From Neurospora crassa OR74A (taxonomy: Eukaryota > Ascomycota > Sordariomycetes > Sordariales > Sordariaceae): 64,000 bases of DNA. Made by a program: the position numbers and the translations under genes. The DNA lies in NCBI RefSeq assembly GCF_000182925.2, contig NC_026501.1, positions 9,527,917 through 9,591,916 on the forward strand, written 5' to 3'. Within the stretch, counting starts at the first letter, position 1. Every line of letters starts with the position of its first letter. This document shows positions 21,494 to 31,883 of this stretch, one piece after another. The notes under the pieces are model-generated. The model did no database searches, was not told the origin of the DNA, and worked only from the letters and a program-made list of their open reading frames with translations.

Positions 21494-24400
21494 ATGACCA
21501 CCAGTGTGTTGTCGCCTACGTCTCCCGCTGCTGGCCCTCCTCCGCCAGCCAGTGACTGTGGCTTTACTATTCGACTGGTGAACGACGACGGCGACTCGGC
21601 TCTGGACATCGATGCCCAAGACAGCCTTGTTACGACTGATGACTGCAAGGAAGATCAAGACTCCCCATCGTTACAATCACAGCAGCTAGACCGGGATACC
21701 TCTAGCTCTCACCAGGACCAGCAACAGCGTCAGGATAGCGCCGTCGAACTGTCCTTTTCGGAGGTCCCTACCGAGCTGCTCCAGTTCACCTTTGCCAACA
21801 CCGCCGATACTACTACCACCAGCGACAGCAGGCCTGCTACTAGCTCCAGCGCTTCCACTAGTACTACTAACAACAATAATACGAATCACGTTCACATTTC
21901 CGTCAATCACCTCGACTCCGAACCGCCCACCTCCTCCTCCTCCTCCTCCTCTTCCTCTTCCTCAACACCGCGACAATCCAGCTTCTCGACAGACGTCCTC
22001 CTCACCCCCGATCCGACCCCTCCCGGTCTTCGCGCCACCCGCAAACCCTCCCCGGGTCTCGCTGCGAGATTGAAGGCTCTCGGTTTCGGCGGCCAGCGCA
22101 AACCCGCATCCCCGCCCCAACACCGGGAACTCGAGATCGGCAAACTCCCCGAGGAGACGCTCAAGAAGCTCGACGAGCACCACTTGTCGCTTTCCCAAGC
22201 TCTCGTTATCGAGCGACGCGGTCGTCCTTGGAAAGGTCCTCTTGTCCACCTTCCATCATCATCAAGCTTGAAGGCATCCACGCTGTTCCATCATCACCGC
22301 CACAAATCAGAGGAAGCTCAAGAGGAAGCCCAAGAGGAAGCCCAAGAGGCTGCCCATGAAGAACACGCAGACATCGGTGGTGACGTACTAGCTCAACAAC
22401 AAGAACATCACGATAACGACAGCGTTTCCACTTCACCAGACGATAACACTGAAATGGACACCAACAAGTACCGACTCCCCGATCATGTCAACGGCAACGG
22501 CGTCAAGGCACAACCAGACACGCGACACGAGCACATAGCCCGCGATTCACGTCGAAGTTCATCCCAGTCTTCTGATGACGTGCCGCCCCCGCCTCCACCA
22601 AAGGATACATACCCCTCTCAGTCACATCAACGCGATAACTCTAACGGCTCCTCCAACAACAATAGCGCCGATGACTTCAACCCGGACGACATCTCCTTCA
22701 ATCCTCTCAGCCTCTCTCGCCCTCAGTCCGTCTACACGTTATCTCGCGCCTCCTTCGCAAACCAGCTCGCCCAACTAACCTCCATCACCCTTCCCGATGC
22801 CGAGCTCCTCTCCAACAAGATTGCCGCCATTCCCACGGCCCAAGTAGCCGCCCGGGCGCTTATCGGCGCAGCCGAGCAGATTCGCGGATGGATCTACAAG
22901 GCCTCCGAAGTCATCGGCGGTCTCGAAGCCGACGATGACGTGGAGTGGGCGGCCGCTGGTGGGCGCGAAGGAGTAGACGAAGTCGAAAAGGCGATTGTGC
23001 GGTTCGAGGAGCTGATCAACATCTATGTTGGAGCTATCGAAGAGCTGCAGGAGCGTGAAGACATCAACGAGGTTTCGACGGAGGATTTGCGCCGAGCCGT
23101 AGCGCAGATGGAGAGCATTATGGGCGAGTGGGCGCGAATCAGGAACACGTTGAGGGCCGTCAAGTCGCAGGTGGAGTTGGCCATGGAGTGGGAGGAGCTG
23201 TGGAACGTGGTGTTGGGCGATATCCAGATGGAGGTGGATGACTTGAGCAAGCTGGTGTTTGAAATGGAGGAGAGGAGGCATAAGACGGCCATGTTAGCGG
23301 GCGATGGAGTGGATATCGGGGATTTGGAGACCATTGTTGAGGAGGCACCGACGTCCTTGGTGAGCAGGCTGCAGGCGGCTAACACCCATGGTAACGGGAA
23401 GTTTGGTCATCCTGGTTTTCCGAATAGTCCGACGTCACCGCTGCCGACTCCTTCGGCGGGGATCTCGATGGATGACTCGAGCTTATTGGCGCTGTTTGCG
23501 AGAATGCAGCCGCTGAGGGCTTCGTTGGATTTTCTGCCCATGAGACTGGCGGGCTTCCAGTCAAGGGCGGAGGATATCTTCCCTACTGCTTCCGATGAGT
23601 TGGAGATGCGGAGGCACAGTCTCGAGGCTACCTACAGGAAGCTGGAGAAGGATGCCGAGTCTCTGAGGAAGGAACTAGGCGAGGACCGGTGGGTGTTGGT
23701 ATTCAGGGGCGCCGGCAGACAGGCGCAAAAGATGTACGAGTCGGTCCTGCGAAGTTTGGAGAAAGTGAAGGAGGCGTTCGACACGGGAATGCACTTGACG
23801 AACCAGCCCATGATGAGCAAGAGGCTGGAAAGTTATGAGGCTAAGAAGACTCATTACGGGCCTGCCATCGAGAGGGTTCTGTCGATCATCGAGAAGGGCG
23901 TCAAGGATCGGCTGACGGTCAACGGAGAGATCTTGCGTTTGCATAACGAGATGCAGGCCAAGTGGAAGGATCTGAAGGCGGAAATGGTTGACGTGGATAT
24001 GGTTGTGGAGGAACTCTATTCGAAAGGACAGCAACTACGGGATTCTGTCTCCAGCATCTTGTCCGACAGGTCTCCATTGGGTAGCGGCCACGAGACTCCC
24101 CAGAGCTCACCACCGTCGTCGGTCATTATGACGGGCCGAAACGCTCCCCCCACTGCTCGGTCCAAGTCACGACAGGCGGGTACTCCTGGTAGCCAGCTTC
24201 CGAAACCTGCTGCGTCTCGCCGGCAGTCAACCATCCCAACTTCGGCCTCAACCGTCACCCGCAAAGCGGTACCATCCAATCCCCGGATGTCCACCATCTT
24301 TGCTAGTACCCCGGTAAAGACGGACTACCGCGAAAGACCAGGTACAACTACGCCTTCCAGCTCCCGCTCCGCCGCTCAACCCCCTCGTCCATCCTCCAAA

Positions 24401-25192
24401 CTCGACAACCGTCCTCGCTGGAACGCCACCTTTAGCCCATCCGACGTCGACACAGGCCATAACTTCAAACCTCTGAGCCTGACCACCCCTTCGCCCTATG
24501 CCAGGTCTACTTCCTCCTTGGGCCAGTCCTCTACTTCCAAATTACCGCAAACCCGCTCTCCTTTGACCCACGGCTCGGATGTACAGAGTCCCACCATCAA
24601 AAGATCGAATGCCACGGCATCCAAACTGTCCTTCCGCGAGCGCATATCCTCTCCCGGTCCTTACTCTCAGCAAACCCTCTCCAAGAGCGTCGGTCCCAGC
24701 GCCACCCCGCGCCAGTCCAAGACTTCCCACTCCTACTACCCTCCTTCATCCTCCAACACTTCTCTTCATTCCTCCACCGGCGGCCGCGAACGCGTCGAAC
24801 CCCCCACCGGCTCCGGCACCTCCAACATGCGCAGCAACCCCAAGCGCCAATCCCTCCAACCGCCTCGCATGTCCGAACCCAGTCTCGCAGTACGACCAGC
24901 TAGTTCCATGTCTACTTCGCGCAGCAACAGGCAGAGCATGCTTCCGCAGCCGACTTCCCGCTTAGGGAGGGCTACCACCCCTGGATTGACGGGACGGGAG
25001 AGTCCGCAGGCGGTGGCGGGGGCGAGACATGCTATGGGTTTGGGCACGGGGAATTCGGGCGTGGGAGCGGGGAGAAGGAGTGGAAGTTCGCTGGGGATGA
25101 GTGGAGGATATGCGAGTAGGAGTGGGAGCTCGCTAGGGATGAATGCGGCGGGGAAGGATGGAAGGCCTAGGTGGAGGAATCCCGGAGTCTAA
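21494..25192 (+). CDS. KAR9 family spindle-positioning / karyogamy protein
   Basis: A single exon of 1232 residues. I chose the ATG at 21494 (MTTSVLSPTSP) because the frame upstream of it has only A-rich and low-complexity sequence and no other ATG. The N-terminal 400 residues are disordered, with Ser, polyGlu/Ala and DDVPPPPPPK stretches. A helical KAR9-type core lies at about 420-860 (LARAS...FANQLAQLTSITLPDAE; LFARMQPLRASLDFLPMRL; VFRGAGRQAQKMYESVLRS). The C-terminal 370 residues are basic and Ser/Pro-rich. Yeast Kar9 links Bim1/EB1 and actomyosin to orient microtubules. Here an SxIP motif (STIP, residues 912-915) and SQLP and SKLP variants in the basic tail fit EB1 binding. I infer a microtubule plus-end role from the family. 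Confidence 0.9.
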   Translation: MTTSVLSPTSPAAGPPPPASDCGFTIRLVNDDGDSALDIDAQDSLVTTDDCKEDQDSPSLQSQQLDRDTSSSHQDQQQRQDSAVELSFSEVPTELLQFTFANTADTTTTSDSRPATSSSASTSTTNNNNTNHVHISVNHLDSEPPTSSSSSSSSSSSTPRQSSFSTDVLLTPDPTPPGLRATRKPSPGLAARLKALGFGGQRKPASPPQHRELEIGKLPEETLKKLDEHHLSLSQALVIERRGRPWKGPLVHLPSSSSLKASTLFHHHRHKSEEAQEEAQEEAQEAAHEEHADIGGDVLAQQQEHHDNDSVSTSPDDNTEMDTNKYRLPDHVNGNGVKAQPDTRHEHIARDSRRSSSQSSDDVPPPPPPKDTYPSQSHQRDNSNGSSNNNSADDFNPDDISFNPLSLSRPQSVYTLSRASFANQLAQLTSITLPDAELLSNKIAAIPTAQVAARALIGAAEQIRGWIYKASEVIGGLEADDDVEWAAAGGREGVDEVEKAIVRFEELINIYVGAIEELQEREDINEVSTEDLRRAVAQMESIMGEWARIRNTLRAVKSQVELAMEWEELWNVVLGDIQMEVDDLSKLVFEMEERRHKTAMLAGDGVDIGDLETIVEEAPTSLVSRLQAANTHGNGKFGHPGFPNSPTSPLPTPSAGISMDDSSLLALFARMQPLRASLDFLPMRLAGFQSRAEDIFPTASDELEMRRHSLEATYRKLEKDAESLRKELGEDRWVLVFRGAGRQAQKMYESVLRSLEKVKEAFDTGMHLTNQPMMSKRLESYEAKKTHYGPAIERVLSIIEKGVKDRLTVNGEILRLHNEMQAKWKDLKAEMVDVDMVVEELYSKGQQLRDSVSSILSDRSPLGSGHETPQSSPPSSVIMTGRNAPPTARSKSRQAGTPGSQLPKPAASRRQSTIPTSASTVTRKAVPSNPRMSTIFASTPVKTDYRERPGTTTPSSSRSAAQPPRPSSKLDNRPRWNATFSPSDVDTGHNFKPLSLTTPSPYARSTSSLGQSSTSKLPQTRSPLTHGSDVQSPTIKRSNATASKLSFRERISSPGPYSQQTLSKSVGPSATPRQSKTSHSYYPPSSSNTSLHSSTGGRERVEPPTGSGTSNMRSNPKRQSLQPPRMSEPSLAVRPASSMSTSRSNRQSMLPQPTSRLGRATTPGLTGRESPQAVAGARHAMGLGTGNSGVGAGRRSGSSLGMSGGYASRSGSSLGMNAAGKDGRPRWRNPGV

Positions 25193-26237
25193 ATAACTCT
25201 AGGCTTGTTGTGGTATGATGTAAGTGAAGGGAAGATCGATGGATATGGCGATGGATGAAAGAGGGGAGGAGGTATGATGTCGGCCTGTTTGTTGCCTTGC
25301 TGAGCCTGCGTTGCGTTGTGTGTTTCACGTTGTTTTCGTTTCTTGTTCTGTTGTTTTGATCCCATGCTGTTGTTTTTTCCCCTCTGCTCTTCAACGCATA
25401 CCCAAAGCACTTTTACCATACGAAAACTAGCATTGCATAGCTCTGGCGTTTGTTTTTGCTTTTGTAAATTTTGGCCTTTTTCGCTTACATTCAAGATCGC
25501 ATCATGTATCGTTCTGCCTTTTGGATTTCATGGAGTGAAGAGGGAAGGGGTGAAGAAGGGAAGAATGATGGGCGGGCAGGCGGGCGGGCGAACGGGTCAT
25601 GGCGTTGCGTTGAGTTTTTATAGCTTGTGGTTAGGTATATAGTGTATTCTAGGGTAATTGCATTTATTGCATTCATTGCATGTGTATCTTTATCTACTCT
25701 GACATTCATGAGGCAACGGACTCAGGTGCTCCTTCGTTGCTTGATGCTTAGTTTAGTTTTCTCTCTGTCTCCGCTACACTCAGGTCAGGTTATTGTCGTC
25801 TCTGCGTCTCACTATATACAAGCGATCATCATGAGCTACTTAGGGAAGAGAAGGCACGTTGGGTCAGTTGGTCGTTCAATCTGTCTCGGTAGTCTGGAAC
25901 TGAGTACCTCTAGGTAGTCTAGGGTCCTGGTAAGTGCCAGCGAGTGGTCGGTGGTGATGAGCTCGCGACCTGCAGCGTTTCCGAGACGAGGCATTCTTGT
26001 CTCCTTTTGCATGTTCTTCCTGTTTTCAATCCACCTCACTTTTCGGCATCGACATCCCATTCCCGTCATATCAAGTGTGAAGCAACAACTATGGTGGCTA
26101 CCTCTAACCAGCCGGGACGACTGCGTGGTGGGCGACCAGTGCCTCTCTTTCTCAACAAGCAGGTACGCAGGGCAACCGTATGCCGCCTACAAAGATAAAA
26201 GCTTCCGTCGTCTTCCGTCGTCTTCCTCGTCGTCATC

Positions 26238-26268
<31 letters not shown>

Positions 26269-26990
26269 TCATCATCATCATCATCATCAGCTCGATCTTC
26301 TTCGTCCAGTCCAGTCTCATTCGTCGCACCTCGTGCAGTCCTACAATAACCAACATACATCTTCGACATCAAATTTGGTGTGTGTCTCCATTCCCTACCT
26401 AAGGCACACACAACTCACTCAGATTCAGTCACCAATGGCAGTTGACGACGACGACAGGCGGCGCGCCCTTGTCGCACACGGAGACGCAGACTTGCTATTC
26501 TTCTTGATCTTTGTGCTCTTCTTGAATTTTTTTGTTTTTTCGCGTCGCGTGCTCTTTTACTCGTGTCTGTTCGTCTATCTTTACTTTTTGATTCTCTTTA
26601 TGATTGTCTTCTTCTTTTTTTTCGGACTCCGACGTTTGGGGGGTCCCCTCGTTTGAGTAGGTATTGATGTGCAGGACGGGAACTTGGCTTGATGATTTTG
26701 TCGACTTGACGTTCGAGGTATGCTCTGCGTTCAACACTGTTCATGGTATGGCCTAATCCCTCTGTGATCAACTGCCCTTTTTTCTTCTCAGTGAAGTAGT
26801 GCGTGTACTGATAACAGGCCTGATAGTGCAGATGCCATTTTACGTCCACGGTCCAAAGTCACAAAGTCGATAGTCCGAGATTCATCCACTTCACAACATC
26901 AATTCTATCCTCGAGGGCTACTCATAGTCACCCCAGGACTGAATTGGGAGGGACGGCTTCGTGGTTGTGTCTCTTCCGCTACATCTTCCT
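25193..26990. other. Intergenic region downstream of the KAR9 gene
   Basis: It contains the likely KAR9 3' UTR and TA/GC-mixed DNA with a CAA-CAT trinucleotide repeat. A 74-codon hydrophobic frame (26433-26656, starting MAVDDDDRRRAL) is open but consists of T-rich codons and cannot be supported as a gene. Confidence 0.55.
26237..26290 (+). repeat. CAA/CAT trinucleotide repeat
   Basis: About eleven CAA units are followed by seven CAT units. The open frames across it on both strands are repeat artefacts. Confidence 0.9.
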
Positions 26991-27049
26991 CCGTATCAAC
27001 ATTGATTTTATTCATACTTGATACTACAACAGCGTTTCATCATCTCTCC

Positions 27050-27466
27050 AACAAGGTCTACTGGGCACATAAGGATTGTAAAACAGATGGAGTGGCTCCC
27101 AAACGCCTGTGCGAGAATTGCGTCCGGGTTGCTGGCAAGTCCGTCATCATCCAGCGTTTAGTCGTCGCCGACTCCTACAAGCTTCGGAACAGGAGAACGA
27201 TCCCGACGGAGAAAGAACTCTTCTTTCACAGGCCAAGGCTCGAGAACATCATGGAGTCAGTTGCCTCCGGTTGCCATCTCTGCTCCATTGTTTTCTGGGA
27301 CGAGAACAGGTATTTCCGGCACACGGACCAGAGTGAACTGCCTCAGCGCTTGAGTCGTCGACCATGTCACTCGCAGACTCGCCATAACGTCTTTGGCCAC
27401 AGTCGTCGACTTCTTCTGTCCGAATTTCATGGCGCAACACTCCTTGGCCGGGACATAATACGGTGA
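27050..27466 (+). pseudogene. Fragment of a HET-type protein N-terminus
   Basis: The translation has LCENCVRVAGKSVIIQRL and, further on, SGCHLCSIVFWDENRY. This parallels LCDCCSRIVKKSEIIQAF and TGCHLCSLAVAQF in the HET-domain gene 1.3 kb downstream, with similar spacing. The frame has no ATG before the first cysteine pair and stops at 27466, with no HET domain after it. I read it as a truncated tandem paralogue. An unseen spliced first exon is possible, in which case it would be a short Cys-motif protein. No enrichment of C-to-T change is obvious by eye. Confidence 0.4.
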
Positions 27467-28389
27467 TGTAAGGCTCAGCTTGAGAGGTGCAGTCATGAAA
27501 GGCAAAACTACCTACTCGTGTTGGCACAGGCACAATCGATATGTATGTTGATACAAGCGCCGCGGTTCACTTGGATGCTGAACTGTGGCGGAAGGGGTTG
27601 TTCTTTTGTGCTGAGGGTTGGGCTTGTATCAAAGTTGGTGGAGGATGAAGCCGAAGCGACTGCTGGGTTAGATCTCCCAACTTAAGTTTTTTTTGGTGGT
27701 TTTGTTCGTCTCTGTTAAGGTTCCAGCGTAGTTCCAGGTAGCCAGAATTTGTCGTTCTCATCTTTCAATGCCAGTACACCGGCTTCATGCCGTTTGTGAC
27801 ATCGATGTACAACTGCGTGCATCATCGTCAATCTCGCCAAGTCGCTTCGTTCTGTAAAGGTTTGGGTTGCGTACGGCGCCAAACGAGGGAAAGAGCAGAG
27901 ACAGGATAGATGAGACAGATGGAAGAAGGCACGTTCGTGTGCTGCGTGACTTTGCGGTGGGATGGTCGGCGACGAGTATTGCGGGGACAAAACAGAGGAG
28001 TTTCTCGCACGTCTTATCTCCCATTACCACCTCTACACCTTTCTTAATCCATCTCTACTTCTTTTTCTTTTCAAGAAGCCGACACTTCACATCTTGTCAT
28101 GTACCATTCTGCGTTTGCTTTATCTCCACTTTTCCCCTCGCTTCTGGCTGTCTTTTGACTTGCTGTTCCTTCTCTCCAATAGAGAGACGTGTTGGAGTAG
28201 CAGGCTATACCTATAGGGTGTAAGGCGCAGATAGGGTTGACATCGTGGCTGAGCGAAAGCTGGAGGCTCACAGGTGCCTGATGGCCTCCAAGTTGGGCTC
28301 CGATCTCATTCCTGTCATGTTTTATCTGTCCTCGACATTTCAATTTGTTTCTCATGTTCAGCAACCTTCCTTACCAGAATTCATCCAAT
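27467..28389. other. Spacer between HET fragment and HET gene
   Basis: No coding exon could be supported. T-rich and CT-rich promoter-like DNA lies in 28020-28190, just before the HET gene. Confidence 0.5.
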
Positions 28390-30667
28390 ATGTCGGCCAC
28401 GCCCCCGGAAACCCCCGAGTCTGAACCACCTCCTAAGACAGTCGTCCCACACGTGCTGTGTGACTGCTGTTCCCGTATCGTCAAGAAGTCGGAGATCATC
28501 CAGGCATTCGCTGCCGGCAGACTGACAGAGTATATGGACACCACCCGTTTGAAGAACGCATTATCTTCTAAATGGTTCCTTCACAATTACAGCGTCAATT
28601 ATCTCTCGAAATCAAGCGCCACCGGGTGTCATCTTTGTTCCTTGGCTGTTGCACAATTCGATTTAGATCATGACAGAAACTATCAGTCTTTCGTGTCAAT
28701 TTTTGCAAGGGACAGGGGCATTCGAGGACATGCAGTCATCTTCAGATTTCATCACACGTGTCTCCTCAAGTCTACGGACGAGCTCATGAAACAGGTTTTG
28801 GACGATTTCGATGGCATGGACACCCTACTATCTCGGACTCTAGATTTTATACCCGGGGGTTACTTCACGGACCTCCAGTTGACGAGGGTTATGAGTAAAG
28901 GTGCAGTAAACACCTTCCAGCCCCGTTGATAGATATCGGATGAACATTTCTGAACGAGAAGCGGGCTGTTTGGTAGCAGGAACCCTTGATAGTGATGCAA
29001 CATCGATCCGTGGTCCTCTTCCTTATACCTCGACCAATTCTCCAGAATCAATATCTACCGCACAGGCGTGGATGAATGGTTGTCTCCGGAACCACCCGAA
29101 ATGCCACCGAAAACCGTTTGGTATGAGCAGTACGGAGCATGAATTGCTCCCGACAAGGCTAATCGACATTGGAACAGTCGATGGAAAGCTTGCACCACGA
29201 CTGATTCTCACGTCAACCTCCGAAAACGTATCGATCCAATACTTGACATTAAGTCATTCTTGGGCCATAACTTCAACCGACTCGGCTTTGAAATTGACAA
29301 GCAGAAACCTGGAGCTCCTGCAAATACATATACCTATAGAAGGCCTCCCGCGAACATTCCAGGATGCCTTGGAAATTACCCGACGACTTGGATATCGATA
29401 CCTGTGGATTGATTCTTTATGCATTATGCAAGATTCGGAAAGTGACTGGCACAGGGAGGCTCTTTCTATGAGCAGCATCTATGGCAATTCATCGTGCAAT
29501 ATTGCTGCTTTAGGGGTTGATGGAGCCGACACTTGCTTCAGGCAACGGAATCCGCTTCAGGTCATTCCATGCCAAATCACGCAGCAACAGGATGGAACTA
29601 GCATCTACGCGGGTCCAAAGCTCGAGTTGGACACGCCTCTCTTGAGGCGAGGCTGGGTTATGCAAGAAAGACTTTTATCTCCGCGTGTTCTCTATGCTGG
29701 AGCCGCACGACTTTTTTGGGAGTGTTGTTCCCACACGGCTTCCGAGGATCTGCAAAGCTTATATGGAGAACAGCTTCTACGACAACCGAAACAGGCCTGT
29801 GTCTGGGTCGGATTTCTGAAGGCCAACAAGTACTGCACCAAGTCGGATTTTGAGTTGCTCTGTGGATCTCAAACCTCTAGACCTGAATCAGGCGAAATGT
29901 CTCAAGGTCTGCCAGACCCCAGACTAAAATTTGCTCAAGCCTGGTTAAAAATAGTCAGAGGTTATCAAAGGACCGAATTCACCTACGAATCAGATAGGCT
30001 CATTGCTCTTTCTGGAGTGGCCAAGGCCATTGAACATAGCAAAGGATTCACATACGTGGCTGGGACATGGAAGGAACTCTGGCCCCTGGATCTCTTGTGG
30101 TTGTATTCTCAGCGGTACCCATCCCAAGAGGAAGTCGGTTTTACGATACCCACGGTGCCTTCGTGGTCCTGGGCTGCTATAAAATGGGACAAGAACTTTT
30201 ATCTGGAGAACCGTATCGGCTTTTATATGGACCGAATCACTTACCTGGCACAGTTTAATGGGTTCACTTGTCCCACATCCACAGCTCGATACACTGGTTC
30301 GAGGGCAGATGAGAAGGGAATAAGACTCACCCTAAAAAGCCGGGTCAAGAGAGGGTTGGCGACCTGGAGATCGAAGTGGTCTGGATATTCGGTGTTAACA
30401 GTGCGACCGAGCGACAAAGTATGGGTTGATGTTGACTGCACATGGGACCCGGGCCAGACTCCAAAGCTAGGCGAATCAGTGCACCTTTTGATGCTAATAT
30501 CCGGGAGCAACAACACGGGTTTCCCCTTTCACGTAGGACTGGCCGTGATGCAGGCGGAGGGCGTACAGAAGAAAGACGGGCAGCCTTGCTACAGACGCGT
30601 GGGCTACTTCGAAGGGGATTTTGGGAACCATGAAACCTGGGACGAGGAAACGATTTGTCTCTGTTGA
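28390..30667 (+). CDS. HET-domain (heterokaryon incompatibility) protein, in two frames
   Basis: The N-terminal part (28390-28929, MSATPPETPE) carries two cysteine motifs (LCDCCSR; GCHLCSL). The main part (28940-30667 and its upstream frame) holds the HET domain: LTLSHSWAITSTDSALKLTS, LPRTFQDALEITRRLGYRYL, WIDSLCIMQDSESDWHREA and SSCNIAALG. RGWVMQERLLSPRVLYAGA and PSWSWAAIKW follow, as in most family members. HET proteins act in non-self recognition after hyphal fusion and can trigger cell death. The halves are in different frames. The only in-frame join I find uses a poor GTTGAC donor at 28878 and a TAG acceptor at 28932 (55 bp). Otherwise it is a frameshift, either a real break or a sequence error. 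The cognate partner is unknown. A truncated paralogue sits upstream. Confidence 0.78.
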
Positions 30668-31356
30668 TGGTTCCATGAGATAGGCATAGGGAAAGGGATT
30701 GGGGGGCCAAGATGTTAGTCTAGGGAGTGCGAGATTGTCGTGCGTGGAATTTTGGATTGACGGGGTTTTGCTCTTGGGAAAGGTTGAGACCTTGGCTTCT
30801 TCTCTTTAGTGTTAGCATTTGTTAGCCCACGATAAGACTATGGTGAACATGCTGTGTATTGCCTAACGGACTGTAGCATGGAGCTATCGTAAATACTATG
30901 AGAACATCACCGTCATTCGCACCCTTCTATGAACAGTCTGATATGTACCTCCAGACATCAAACGAGCCGCCTGAGTTGTTCAATTGATGTTCATGTGAAG
31001 ACTGTGCTCTTCCTCGATTTCTTTACACATATCGCATTCATATCATCTTCAAGGAGTGGTTTCTCCAAGCGCACTGCGTCTACCACAACCAATGATTGGT
31101 CGTCTGCGTCTATGGCTGTGGGTCTTGAAAGTGGGCCCGAGTCAGGTCCAACCTAACGAACGACATCATCCGGGCGAGGGGACGTGCTTCCACTTGACTG
31201 CGGCCAGGTCCTGGTCTCCATTCTCCATCACACTGACTACATCGCCATCAATAACAACAACAGGACGACGACAAGATACCACCTATCCAGCTGCCCTATT
31301 CGAACTCGCACAAACAACAAGACAGTATAGAGCAAAACGATTAGAACACTGTCAAG
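30668..31356. other. Spacer between HET gene and V-ATPase subunit f gene
   Basis: No coding exon seen. The last 150 bases carry CAACAACA-rich DNA typical of Neurospora 5' leaders, just before the ATG at 31357. Confidence 0.6.
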
Positions 31357-31883
31357 ATGAAGCCTCTTGTGGGAGCCATGCAGGCTTGGAGCTGGTAAGC
31401 AATCTGCCGTTCATCAATCTACACCATAGCCTCGCCATCACAGCCCAGGCAGCGCGCAATACCGACCGGGAGGAAATGTGTAGCAGTCGTCGCATATAAT
31501 CCCAAAAAATCACCACACTCGACAACATCTACAATGGAATGAATCAATGCTGACCACAGACCATCAAACACAGCACCGTCATCTCCGCCTTCGCCATGCT
31601 CATCCTCGGCGTCTTGTGCATCCTCTTCAACAACAACCACCCGGAGCTCGTAGGCGGTACGGAGGACCCAGAGGACGGGAAGGAGGTGGCGGCAACGGCT
31701 GGGATGGCTATTGCTATTTACGCGGTAGGTTTACTATCTTCCACATGACTCGAGCGGCCGGGTACGAGGACCATACAAAGAAAGAGCTTTGCTGACATGC
31801 GACGACAGCTCTTCTTCTGCTTCTGCGGTCTCCAAGGGTTGTTGCATTTGCGAGAGGGCAGGAGGGGGGCTATTGCGCTATGA
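31357..31883 (+). CDS. V-type ATPase subunit f / RNase kappa homologue, 87 aa
   Basis: Three exons: 31357-31394, 31574-31724 and 31809-31883. The first intron has GTAAGC, a TGCTGAC branch site and CAG. The second has GTAGGT, GCTGAC and CAG. The protein starts MKPLVGAMQAWS and has two hydrophobic segments (TVISAFAMLILGVLCILF; AIAIYALFFCFCGLQGLL) separated by NNNHPELVGGTEDPEDG. This pattern matches yeast YPR170W-B, the subunit f of the V-ATPase Vo membrane sector, in length (85 aa) and in AW-X-TVLSAF, FN-NH-E-VG and DPEDG positions. The animal relative is RNase kappa. I recognised it from these motifs, with no search. The longest exon encodes only about 50 residues, so it is easily missed. Confidence 0.88.

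Noticed and set aside
26433-26656. 74-codon hydrophobic frame starting MAVDDDDRRRAL
   Set aside because: Its hydrophobicity comes from a T-rich stretch. There is no family resemblance and no splice context. It could be a micro-protein, but the sequence alone does not support it.
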